Of a stretch of DNA of 16,091 nucleotides, positions 1 to 7,692 are shown piece after piece. Within the stretch, counting starts at the first letter, position 1. Each line of letters opens with the position of its first letter. The DNA is from Sediminibacterium sp. (GTDB taxonomy: Bacteria > Bacteroidota > Bacteroidia > Chitinophagales > Chitinophagaceae), in assembly GCA_030158535.1 (NCBI GenBank), contig JAOASV010000076.1, forward strand, positions 1-16,091, written 5' to 3'. The notes beneath the pieces are model-generated. The model saw only the letters and a program-made list of their open reading frames with translations, searched no databases and was not told the DNA's origin. Both the position numbers and the translations under genes were made by a program.

Positions 1-280
1 AAAACCAATCAGTAATTCTTATTTTACAAAGGTTTGCAAATAATAGCGTGTCTTTGTTTTGATCTCGTATGAGTACCCCTTCGATGTTTAATTTATTAAA
101 AGGAGAAATGCTTACTTTTCTGATGCTAACTTCTGCCCCTATTTTATTAGAAATAGAAAGGGTTATTTTTTTAGCAATATAGTTTTGTACGGGGCTTGTG
201 TTTAAAAGTAAGAGCACCAAAAAGAGGCTCGCAACAAATGCGAGTAAAACATTTCTGGTTATTTTTAATTTTCTTTTCAG
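1..280 (-). CDS. TamB/AsmA-like translocation and assembly protein, N-terminal part (runs off window)
   Basis: Reading the minus strand from about 280 gives 93 residues with no stop to the window edge. A short basic start (KRKLKITRN) is followed by one hydrophobic segment, then a run containing SPVQNYIAKK, KVSISPFNKLNIEGV, DTLLFA and ending ITDWF. That pattern (inner-membrane anchor, 'NKIGAEVSI', 'lxGvxIrDqnkDTLL') is typical of the N-terminus of large Bacteroidota TamB/DUF490 or AsmA-like proteins, which bridge the periplasm and help outer-membrane biogenesis; such proteins usually exceed 1000 residues. The frame is closed by TAG at 287-289, and the only start-like codon before the anchor is CTG at 278-280; no ATG is available in frame. 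The gene lies 24 nt downstream of ggt and probably shares its transcript. Family is fairly sure; the start is uncertain. Confidence 0.75.
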   Translation of the reverse strand, partial: MKRKLKITRNVLLAFVASLFLVLLLLNTSPVQNYIAKKITLSISNKIGAEVSIRKVSISPFNKLNIEGVLIRDQNKDTLLFANLCKIRITDWF

Positions 281-304
281 GTAGTTCTATTCTAGTATCA
301 ATAA

Positions 305-2026
305 TTAAAATCCTGCAACGGCGTCATCGCCTCTTTTATCGGCAACTGTAATTCTTTTACCCGTTGAACCTATAACGATTCCCTCGGTTCTACCAATTGC
401 ACCTCTTTCTTTAATACGGTAGCCCATTTTTTCAAGCGCAGCTTTGGTATTTGGGTTAAACGTTTTTTCTATGCTCACTTCATCGGGGAGCCACTGGTGA
501 TGAAACTTAGGATTATTAATGGCGTCTTCTAAGCTCATATTAAAATCAATAAGGTTCACAATGGTTTGAAACACAGATGTTGGAATGGTAGTGCCGCCAG
601 GTGTGCCTACTGTCAAATAAGGCTTCTTGTTTTTTGTAAGAAGGGTAGGTGTCATGGAGCTGAGCATTCTTTTATGTGGCGCAATCGCATTAGCTTCTCC
701 GCCTATAGCGCCATACATATTTGGGCTACCTGGCTTTGCACTAAAATCATCCATCTCATTGTTTAAAATAAAACCAGCACCACCCACTACTGTTCTATTG
801 CCATAGCCCCCATTTAGGGTGGTGGTCACTGATACCATATTGCCTTCTGGATCAACTACACTAAAGTGTGTAGTTTCTTCAGATACGGGCGCATCGCCTG
901 CTTGCGTTTGATCACTAGAGCCAGCAACGCCAGGTTTGTAATCCAGCATTCTATTTTTTAAATACGCACTGCTAAGTAATTTGTTTTGGGGTACTTTATA
1001 AAAATCAGGATCTCCCATATGCGCAGCTCTGTCAGCGTAGGCGCGGCGCTCCACTTCAATCATGAGTTGTACAGATTCCGGTGTTTGAAAACCCATTTTT
1101 TGAACATTAAAGGGTTCTATCATTGTAAGCATCTGGCCAATTAAAATGCCACCACTACTTGGAGGTGCAAAACTTATCACGCCATAGTCTCTGTAATTAA
1201 ATACAATAGGGGTTCTAAATTTTGCTTGATAATTTTTTAAGTCTTCAAGTGAAATAATACCACCACCTCTTTTCATTTCTTCTACAATAAGTGCCGCTGT
1301 TTCACCTTCGTAAAATCCTTTGGCGCCATTTTTTTGAATACGTGAAAGTGTATTCGCAAGTTCTTGTTGAATAAGGGTGTCTCCAACTTTCCATTTTGTA
1401 TCTTTTACAAATGCAGAAGGCTTAGTGGAGTATTTTATAAAATCTTTTTTTGTTCCATTTAAACTAGAAGCTTCTCTTTCGGTAATTACAAATCCGAAAC
1501 GTGCTAAATCGATAGCGGGTTGGATGAGCTGTGCAAAAGGAAGTTTTGCATGTGGTAAGGTTGCAAAAATTCCCGCAACCGCGCCTGGAACGCCAGATGC
1601 TAAATGCCCATTTTGCGAAAGTGCATCTTGTGCATTTCCTGCAGCATCTAAATACATATCTCTAGTTGCTTTAGATGGTGCCGCTTCTCTGTAATCGATT
1701 CCTATAAGGGTGCCATCTTTTTTTCTAGCGAGGGTAAAACCGCCACCTCCAATATTACCTGCTCCCGGATATACGACAGCTAGTGCAAATTGTGTAGCAA
1801 TGGTTGCATCAAATGCGTTACCACCTTGCTTCATGATTTCGGCGCCAACCATACTAGCAAGCGGGTGCGCACTCGTTACACTCGCTCTATTAAATACGCC
1901 TGATTTTGTAACACTATATTGGTAGGGATTTACTGCTTTTGAGGGGCCTACAATCGCATTTTCATATTGCCCCATAACGCTACTGCATAGGCAAAATAAG
2001 AAGGCCAAAAAGATTGTTGATTTCAT
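305..2026 (-). CDS. ggt: Gamma-glutamyltransferase (gamma-glutamyltranspeptidase)
   Basis: Periplasmic enzyme that cleaves or transfers the gamma-glutamyl group of glutathione and related compounds. At 573 aa it has the family's normal length. Residues 1-19 form a signal peptide. The precursor is expected to self-cleave before Thr385, the N-terminal nucleophile of the small subunit, in the motif TTHFSVVD (385-392), matching TTHYSVVD of the E. coli enzyme. Other family marks: DYREAAP near 111-117 (substrate-carboxylate arginine), NNEMDDFSAKPG near 422-433, a lid loop (PNMYGAIGGEANAIAP), SSMTP near 456-460 and the GTPGG oxyanion loop at 474-478. All key residues are present, so it should be active. 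It is divergent from the deacetylase gene at 2142 and lies directly upstream of the TamB-like gene. Confidence 0.96.
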   Translation of the reverse strand: MKSTIFLAFLFCLCSSVMGQYENAIVGPSKAVNPYQYSVTKSGVFNRASVTSAHPLASMVGAEIMKQGGNAFDATIATQFALAVVYPGAGNIGGGGFTLARKKDGTLIGIDYREAAPSKATRDMYLDAAGNAQDALSQNGHLASGVPGAVAGIFATLPHAKLPFAQLIQPAIDLARFGFVITEREASSLNGTKKDFIKYSTKPSAFVKDTKWKVGDTLIQQELANTLSRIQKNGAKGFYEGETAALIVEEMKRGGGIISLEDLKNYQAKFRTPIVFNYRDYGVISFAPPSSGGILIGQMLTMIEPFNVQKMGFQTPESVQLMIEVERRAYADRAAHMGDPDFYKVPQNKLLSSAYLKNRMLDYKPGVAGSSDQTQAGDAPVSEETTHFSVVDPEGNMVSVTTTLNGGYGNRTVVGGAGFILNNEMDDFSAKPGSPNMYGAIGGEANAIAPHKRMLSSMTPTLLTKNKKPYLTVGTPGGTTIPTSVFQTIVNLIDFNMSLEDAINNPKFHHQWLPDEVSIEKTFNPNTKAALEKMGYRIKERGAIGRTEGIVIGSTGKRITVADKRGDDAVAGF

Positions 2027-2028
2027 GG

Positions 2029-2059
2029 TTGAAAATTACTCAATTTTTGGTTAAATCTG
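2029..2059 (+). promoter_or_regulatory. Candidate promoter for the deacetylase-symporter-GH13 unit
   Basis: TTG at 2029-2031, a 20-nt spacer, and TAAATCTG at 2052-2059 (7 of 8 matches to TAnnTTTG) resemble the Bacteroidota housekeeping promoter. It would give a leader of about 75 nt before the ATG at 2142. A second, weaker choice is TTTG at 2046-2049 with TACATTCA at 2073-2080. No equally good promoter for ggt was seen on the other strand. This is pattern matching only. Confidence 0.35.
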
Positions 2060-2141
2060 GGCCATTTTTTGTTACATTCACGCATTGTTTAACAAACTGT
2101 TCATGAATTAAATGACAGCCACATCAGGCGTTTAGATAGCT

Positions 2142-4703
2142 ATGAAAAAATTGCACTTTTTTACCCTGCTTCTTGTACTTGGATTACTGTTTTCTAGTAA
2201 CAGCGTATGGTCGCAACAAGTAAGTCAAAATAATGGAGGAGTAATGCCTAGTTCCGCAATACTACAATCATTGAAAAAGTTGCAAGTGTTGGGTTCAGTT
2301 TTATACATCGCAGCGCATCCGGATGATGAAAACAATAGTTTGTTGCCTTATTTGGCCAAAGAAAAAATGTACCGAACGGCGTATTTGAGTTTAACTAGAG
2401 GTGATGGTGGTCAAAATTTAATTGGCCCAGAACAGGGTATTGAACTTGGCATGATTCGAACCAAAGAATTATTAGCCGCGCGCGAAATAGATGGCGCCGA
2501 ACAATATTTTACAAGTGCTTACGAATTTGGTTTTAGTAAAAGCATGGATGAAGCCTTACAAGTTTGGGACCGAAAAAAAGTTTTAGCAGACGCTGTTTGG
2601 GTAATTCGAAATTATAAGCCCGATGTAATTATTGCGCGCTTTCCTCCGGACGCGCGCGCAGGACATGGCCATCATAGCGCTTCTGCACAAATTGCTAGAG
2701 AGGCTTTTGCCGCAGCTGCAGATACCAATCAATTTCCGGAACAGTTAACAAATGGCGTTACGGTTTGGCAGGCAAAAAGATTATTGTGGAATACATTTAA
2801 TTTTGGCGGCGCTAATACCATCAGCAGTGATCAATTTAAAATTGATGTGGGTGTTTACAATGCACTCGAAGGAAAAAGTTATGGCGAACTTGGTGGTGAG
2901 GCTAGAAGCATGCACAAGAGCCAGGGTGAAGGAAGGCCCCGACGCAAAGGAGAAATCATAGAATATTTTACCACCATTGTAGGAGAGGCGCCTACGAGTA
3001 ATTTACTCGATGGTGTTAGTGCGGATTGGACAAGGCTTGGTCAAAACGGAGCAAGTATTGCAAGCGCTATAGACGCAGTTATTGTTTCTTACAATCCTTT
3101 GCAGCCCTCATTGTCACTGCCTGCCCTTGTAAAAATTTATGAGCAAGTTAAAGAGCTTTCGGCTTCAGTTTGGAGGTCGCATAAACTAAATGCATTACAA
3201 CAAATTATTGAAGCTGCTGCAGGATTGTCTGTAGAGGCATTTACGGTTTCGGAAAAAGCAGTACAAGGCGATTCTATTAGTTTTACCTGTGCTATTAATA
3301 ATAGATCTTCAGCTATTGTCCGTTTAGAAAATATTAAGGTATTCAATCAGTCCTATGCAAAGCAAGTAGCTCAGCAATTGTTGCAAAATAAAAATTACAA
3401 TTATGTAGTAAACATGCTTCCTGAGGTAGCAAAAAATCAGTTTCAACCGTATTGGTTGCAGCAGCCCAAAAATTCGGATGGTATGTTTTTGGTGAATGAT
3501 TATACTGTACTAGGTAAAGCTTGGAATGATCCTACACTTTCTGTGCAATTTAATTGTACAATTGAAGGCGTGTCATTTACTATTACTAGACCAGTCATGC
3601 ATAAATATGTTGACTTAGTTAAAGGCGAATGTGTGCAACCATTTATCATCATTCCACCTTACGAACTTGTTGTAAAACCAACCGTGGTATTAACGAATGT
3701 GGTAACAGAAAAAGGTAAAAAAAATCAAACTACGCCATTGCAACTTACTGTTTTATCCAATCAAGAAAAGAAAATGAGTTCATCGGTTCGTTACACTTTA
3801 TTGGATCAAAAAACAGGCAAGCAGGTATTTGAAAAGGGGGTAGATTCCGTTTTCAATGATGCAAAAATGAGTGCTATTGTGGTGCCTTTTGAAAGTATTT
3901 ACAATCCAACAAATACATCAAATGCAATTACTGCAAATGTTGCTGTAACCAATAGTAAGGGTACGCAAAACTACAATGAGCACTTACAAAAAATTGTTTA
4001 CGATCACATTCCTAATACACATTATTTGACGCAAGATATTATTAAGGTGGTTGATGAACCTATTCGTATAAAAGGCTCAAAAGTGGGCTATATTGCGGGT
4101 TCTGGCGATTTAACGGAAGAAGCGCTGGTGCAACTTGGATACCGTGTAGAAAAAATTACTGCAGCTAATATTACGCCAGCGTATTTAGCGGGTTTTGATG
4201 CGATAGTTACGGGTGTTAGAGCCTACAATGTAAATGCATTTTTAAAGGATGGCTATCAAATGCTTTTGCAATATGTACAAAATGGTGGCAATTTAATTGT
4301 GCAATACAACCGTACGGGCACCAATGGTTTAACGCCTCCTATGGCGCCGTATCCATTTACCATTAGTGCAGGATCTAGGGTCACCGAAGAAAATGCAGAA
4401 GTGGTATTTTCACTTCCTATGCATCCTGTTTTACAATCGCCTAATAAAATTACTGCCCGTGATTTTGAAGGATGGATTCAGGAAAGAAGTACCTATCAGG
4501 CAACTGCTATCGACGCACGTTATGAAACACCTCTATCTATGCATGATAAAAATGAGCAGCCATCTAGTGGTTCATTAATTACTTGTGGGTATGGTAAAGG
4601 CAATTTTTCATATGTGGGTTTAGCGCTATTTAGACAACTACCTGCGGGTGTTTCAGGTGCCTACAAATTATTAGCCAACTTAATTGCTTTACCAAAACGA
4701 TAA
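2142..4703 (+). CDS. Exported PIG-L family (LmbE-like) deacetylase with C-terminal ThuA/GATase-like domain
   Basis: Zinc-dependent N-acyl-sugar deacetylase family, exported. Residues 1-25 are a signal peptide. The catalytic domain (about 50-290) carries AHPDDE at 58-63 and GHGHH at 174-178, supplying the expected zinc ligands (His59, Asp62, His178) and the catalytic Asp61. The RSMHKSQG segment near 254-261 is conserved in the long Bacteroidota form. The middle (about 360-620) looks beta-rich, and residues about 645-850 resemble a ThuA/class I amidotransferase-like fold (KVGYIAGSGD, GFDAIVTGVRAY, GGNLIVQYN). At 853 aa it matches this long subfamily rather than the roughly 230-aa LmbE proteins. 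The symporter gene starts 3 nt after its stop, so the two are surely co-expressed. The substrate is unknown; removal of N-acetyl groups from a sugar or glycoside in the periplasm is inferred. Confidence 0.9.
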   Translation: MKKLHFFTLLLVLGLLFSSNSVWSQQVSQNNGGVMPSSAILQSLKKLQVLGSVLYIAAHPDDENNSLLPYLAKEKMYRTAYLSLTRGDGGQNLIGPEQGIELGMIRTKELLAAREIDGAEQYFTSAYEFGFSKSMDEALQVWDRKKVLADAVWVIRNYKPDVIIARFPPDARAGHGHHSASAQIAREAFAAAADTNQFPEQLTNGVTVWQAKRLLWNTFNFGGANTISSDQFKIDVGVYNALEGKSYGELGGEARSMHKSQGEGRPRRKGEIIEYFTTIVGEAPTSNLLDGVSADWTRLGQNGASIASAIDAVIVSYNPLQPSLSLPALVKIYEQVKELSASVWRSHKLNALQQIIEAAAGLSVEAFTVSEKAVQGDSISFTCAINNRSSAIVRLENIKVFNQSYAKQVAQQLLQNKNYNYVVNMLPEVAKNQFQPYWLQQPKNSDGMFLVNDYTVLGKAWNDPTLSVQFNCTIEGVSFTITRPVMHKYVDLVKGECVQPFIIIPPYELVVKPTVVLTNVVTEKGKKNQTTPLQLTVLSNQEKKMSSSVRYTLLDQKTGKQVFEKGVDSVFNDAKMSAIVVPFESIYNPTNTSNAITANVAVTNSKGTQNYNEHLQKIVYDHIPNTHYLTQDIIKVVDEPIRIKGSKVGYIAGSGDLTEEALVQLGYRVEKITAANITPAYLAGFDAIVTGVRAYNVNAFLKDGYQMLLQYVQNGGNLIVQYNRTGTNGLTPPMAPYPFTISAGSRVTEENAEVVFSLPMHPVLQSPNKITARDFEGWIQERSTYQATAIDARYETPLSMHDKNEQPSSGSLITCGYGKGNFSYVGLALFRQLPAGVSGAYKLLANLIALPKR

Positions 4704-4706
4704 AAT

Positions 4707-6428
4707 ATGTCATTGATTGATTGGGTTGTTTTGGTGGTAACTTTTATACTCATTATTTCTTATGGTTTGTATAAAAGCAATGCTACAAAAAATTTAGAAG
4801 GCTATTTTTTAAGTAACCGTTCGATGCCCTGGTATTTGGTGTTATTAGGTATTATGGGAACACAGGCTAGTGCCATTACTTTTTTATCAGCACCGGGTCA
4901 GGCATACACCGATGGTATGCGTTTTGTGCAATATTATTTTGGCCTGCCACTTGCTATGATTGTTATTGTAGTATGGTTTGTGCCTATGTTTAGTAAGTTA
5001 AAAATATTTACAGCTTATGAATTTTTAGAGCAACGCTTTGATTTAAAAACGAGAACTTTTACGTCGTTTTTATTTTTATTGTCTCGTGGATTATCGACAG
5101 GTATTAGTATTTACGCGCCTTCGATTATTTTATCATCACTACTAGGCTGGGATATTTATTGGACCAATATAGCGATGGGAGGTATGCTTACACTCTACAC
5201 GGTAAGTGGTGGATCCAAAGCCGTTGCATATACCCAACAACTACAATTTGTAATCATATTTATTGGTATGGTGGTGTCAGGGTATTATTTGGTGCATTTG
5301 CTACCGGATGGACTTGGATTTGCCGATGCGCTAAAAGTGGGAGAAGTGTCTGGGAAATTAAATGTAATTACAACGGGTAATACAGGTAGCGGATTTGATT
5401 TTAAAGACCGGTATAATATTATTAGTGGAACCATTGGCGGCTTTTTTTTAGCACTCTCTTATTTTGGTACTGATCAATCACAAGTGGGTAGGTATATTAC
5501 TGCAAAAAATGATCGTGAAAGTAAATTAGGACTTTTGTTAAATGGCGTGGTAAAAATTCCAATGCAGTTTTTGATATTACTACTTGGTGTTTTATTATTT
5601 ACCTTTTATCAGTTTAAAGAGTCTCCTATATTTTTTAATAAAACCGTTGAAACCAAAGCCTGGTCTACCCCTTATAAAGATTCATTGTCTTCTATTCAAG
5701 ATCAGTTTAAGATAGCGCAGGCTCAGCAATTGGAACTCAATACTGCGCTTGTACAATCTAAAAAGGCAGATACTGCGCTAGAAAATAAAATTCAAAAGGG
5801 CGCTGTGTCTTTAACGGCGCTACAAAAAAATTATAAAAATGTAATTGCAACAGCTGTACCTGGTGCCGACGTTAATGACACCAACTATATCTTTTTGCGT
5901 TTTGTTGTAGACTATTTGCCAGTAGGTCTCGTGGGTCTTCTAATTGCTGTTATATTTTTAGCCGCATGGGGTTCCATTGCAGCAGCGCTCAATGCACTTG
6001 CATCATGCACTGTTATCGATTTTCATTTGCGGTACCGTTCAAAAACCATAGATGGTAGCACCCTCGAACAGTCTGCTACCGATTATAAAACATCTAAGTG
6101 GTATACACTAGGATGGGGGGTGTTTTGTATTTTAACGGCGCAGTTTGCAACGGGTATGGGCAGTTTAATTGAAGCCGTTAATGTACTCGGATCCTTATTT
6201 TATGGTGTTATTTTGGGCATTTTTTTAGTGGCATTTTATGCTAAAAATGTAGGCGGTACGCCTGTATTTTGGGCCGCTATAGTGGGTGAAATATTTGTGA
6301 TTGTATGTTTTTTATTAGACAAGTATAATATTGTGGGCATCGGATTTTTGTGGTTAAATGTAATTGGTGCGGTGCTCGTTTATCTCTTATCTATTTTGTT
6401 TTCTAAATTAAATAGACATGCCGTTTAA
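4707..6428 (+). CDS. Sodium:solute symporter (SSS/SLC5 family)
   Basis: Inner-membrane Na+-coupled transporter, 573 aa with 13 or so hydrophobic segments. Family marks are GTQASAITFLSAPGQAYTDG (51-70), GGSKAVAYTQQLQ (168-180) and WGSIAAALNALAS near 421-433, where small and hydroxyl residues are expected to build the second Na+ site. The usual Asp in the 'TDxxQ' part of the middle motif is Gln here. Residues about 303-393 form a long hydrophilic, Gln/Lys-rich insert with coiled-coil character between two membrane segments; similar inserts occur in Bacteroidota members. The gene begins 3 nt after the deacetylase stop and overlaps the GH13 start by 11 nt. From its position the likely cargo is a sugar or deacetylated glycoside, but sequence alone does not fix the substrate. 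Confidence 0.92.
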   Translation: MSLIDWVVLVVTFILIISYGLYKSNATKNLEGYFLSNRSMPWYLVLLGIMGTQASAITFLSAPGQAYTDGMRFVQYYFGLPLAMIVIVVWFVPMFSKLKIFTAYEFLEQRFDLKTRTFTSFLFLLSRGLSTGISIYAPSIILSSLLGWDIYWTNIAMGGMLTLYTVSGGSKAVAYTQQLQFVIIFIGMVVSGYYLVHLLPDGLGFADALKVGEVSGKLNVITTGNTGSGFDFKDRYNIISGTIGGFFLALSYFGTDQSQVGRYITAKNDRESKLGLLLNGVVKIPMQFLILLLGVLLFTFYQFKESPIFFNKTVETKAWSTPYKDSLSSIQDQFKIAQAQQLELNTALVQSKKADTALENKIQKGAVSLTALQKNYKNVIATAVPGADVNDTNYIFLRFVVDYLPVGLVGLLIAVIFLAAWGSIAAALNALASCTVIDFHLRYRSKTIDGSTLEQSATDYKTSKWYTLGWGVFCILTAQFATGMGSLIEAVNVLGSLFYGVILGIFLVAFYAKNVGGTPVFWAAIVGEIFVIVCFLLDKYNIVGIGFLWLNVIGAVLVYLLSILFSKLNRHAV

Positions 6429-7692
6429 TCCTGTTTCTTGGGCTGTTCGTGCTAATATGTACGAGGTAAATGTTAGGCAGTATACCAAAGAGGGGACATT
6501 GTCTTCATTTGCATTGCACCTTCCAAGACTGGCAGATATGGGCGTTACAGTATTATGGTTTATGCCCTTAACACCCATTGGTATGAAGGGTAGGCTTGGT
6601 AGTTTAGGTAGTTATTATGCGTGCAGTGATTATACGGCTATTAACATTGAGTTTGGAACAAAGCAAGATTTTATAGATGTTGTAAATGCAGCCCATGCGC
6701 TCGGGATGAAAGTGATTATAGACTGGGTGGCCAATCATACAGGACAAGATCATGTTTGGACAGTTTCGAGTCCTGATTTTTACATGCAAGATGCAGAAGG
6801 GAATTTTACAGAACGCAATGGATGGTCTGATGTTATCGATTTAAATTACAATAACCCTGCTATGCGCACCGCCATGATTGAAGCGATGCAGTATTGGGTC
6901 AATACTTTTGATATTGATGGGTTTAGATGTGATATGGCACATTTAGTACCCTTACATTTTTGGATAGAGGCAAGAGGGGCACTTGATATTATAAAGCCGT
7001 TATACTGGCTAGCAGAGTGTGAGGATGTCCGTTATTTTGAAGCATTTGATACCACCTATGCTTGGGCATTTATGCACGCCACTGGATCTATCAATAGGCA
7101 TGAGCCAAATTTGAATCGGGTACTAGAACAACTAGAATTATATGCAAGTGAAGGGCCGGCTACAAGTAAATTATTATTTACTGCTAACCATGATGAAAAT
7201 AGTTGGAATGGAACCGAATATGAAAAGTATGGAATAACGGCAAAAGCCTGGGCTGTATTTTCGGCAACTTGGGGTGGATTGCCCCTTATGTATAGTGGTC
7301 AGGAAATTCCCAATCATAAACGCTTGTCATTCTTTGAAAAAGATGTACTAGATTGGCCGCAGCATGCGCAACAACCAGCATTGCACGCTTTTTATAAGGC
7401 ACTCTTTACCCTCCGTATGCAAAATGACGCAGTGGTACTTGGTCAACCCCAAATGCTACAAACGCCCTATCCAAATTGTATTATAGGATTTATAAAAAAG
7501 CACCAAAACAATGTTGTTTTGGTGCTTCTGAATATTTCGGAACAAAATAGATTGGCTTTTGAAATTAGCCATCCATTACTTGAAGGAAATTTCGAACAAA
7601 TATTTTCGGGCCTTCAGTTTTCATTTTCTAGTAAAGAAAAATTTGAACTACAAGCGGGTGAATATTTAGTGTATCAGCTTATTCCTCACTAA
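6418..7692 (+). CDS. Cytoplasmic alpha-amylase family enzyme (GH13)
   Basis: Glycoside hydrolase or transglycosidase of family GH13, 424 aa, with no signal peptide, so probably cytoplasmic. The barrel spans about 14-335 with the four family regions: DWVANH (102-107), GFRCDMA with nucleophile Asp172, LAECE with acid/base Glu200, and TANHDE with His258 and transition-state Asp259. Domain B is short (about 108-148) and a small beta domain follows (about 340-424). All catalytic residues are present. The ATG at 6418 overlaps the last 11 nt of the symporter gene, suggesting translational coupling; its product probably acts on imported alpha-glucosides. The 3' end overlaps the convergent protease gene by 14 nt, and the coding region near 7492-7527 doubles as a terminator for the other strand. 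Exact specificity cannot be read from the sequence. Confidence 0.93.
   Translation: MPFNPVSWAVRANMYEVNVRQYTKEGTLSSFALHLPRLADMGVTVLWFMPLTPIGMKGRLGSLGSYYACSDYTAINIEFGTKQDFIDVVNAAHALGMKVIIDWVANHTGQDHVWTVSSPDFYMQDAEGNFTERNGWSDVIDLNYNNPAMRTAMIEAMQYWVNTFDIDGFRCDMAHLVPLHFWIEARGALDIIKPLYWLAECEDVRYFEAFDTTYAWAFMHATGSINRHEPNLNRVLEQLELYASEGPATSKLLFTANHDENSWNGTEYEKYGITAKAWAVFSATWGGLPLMYSGQEIPNHKRLSFFEKDVLDWPQHAQQPALHAFYKALFTLRMQNDAVVLGQPQMLQTPYPNCIIGFIKKHQNNVVLVLLNISEQNRLAFEISHPLLEGNFEQIFSGLQFSFSSKEKFELQAGEYLVYQLIPH
7492..7527 (-). terminator. Intrinsic terminator of the protease gene, inside the GH13 coding region
   Basis: Bases 7498-7511 and 7514-7527 are perfect inverted repeats of 14 bp (AAGCACCAAAACAA) separated by only 2 nt. 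Read on the minus strand the stem ends in GGTGCTTTTTTATAAA, a U-tract of six, placed about 150 nt past the protease stop codon at 7679. Read on the plus strand the stem is followed by CTGAATATTT, so termination should act only on the minus strand. It encodes part of a beta strand of the GH13 C-terminal domain. Confidence 0.72.

Noticed and set aside
2084..2096. TTGTTTAACAA inverted repeat between ggt and the deacetylase, considered as an operator.
   Set aside because: Short and AT-rich; such a repeat is expected by chance in a low-GC intergenic region, and no regulator is nearby.
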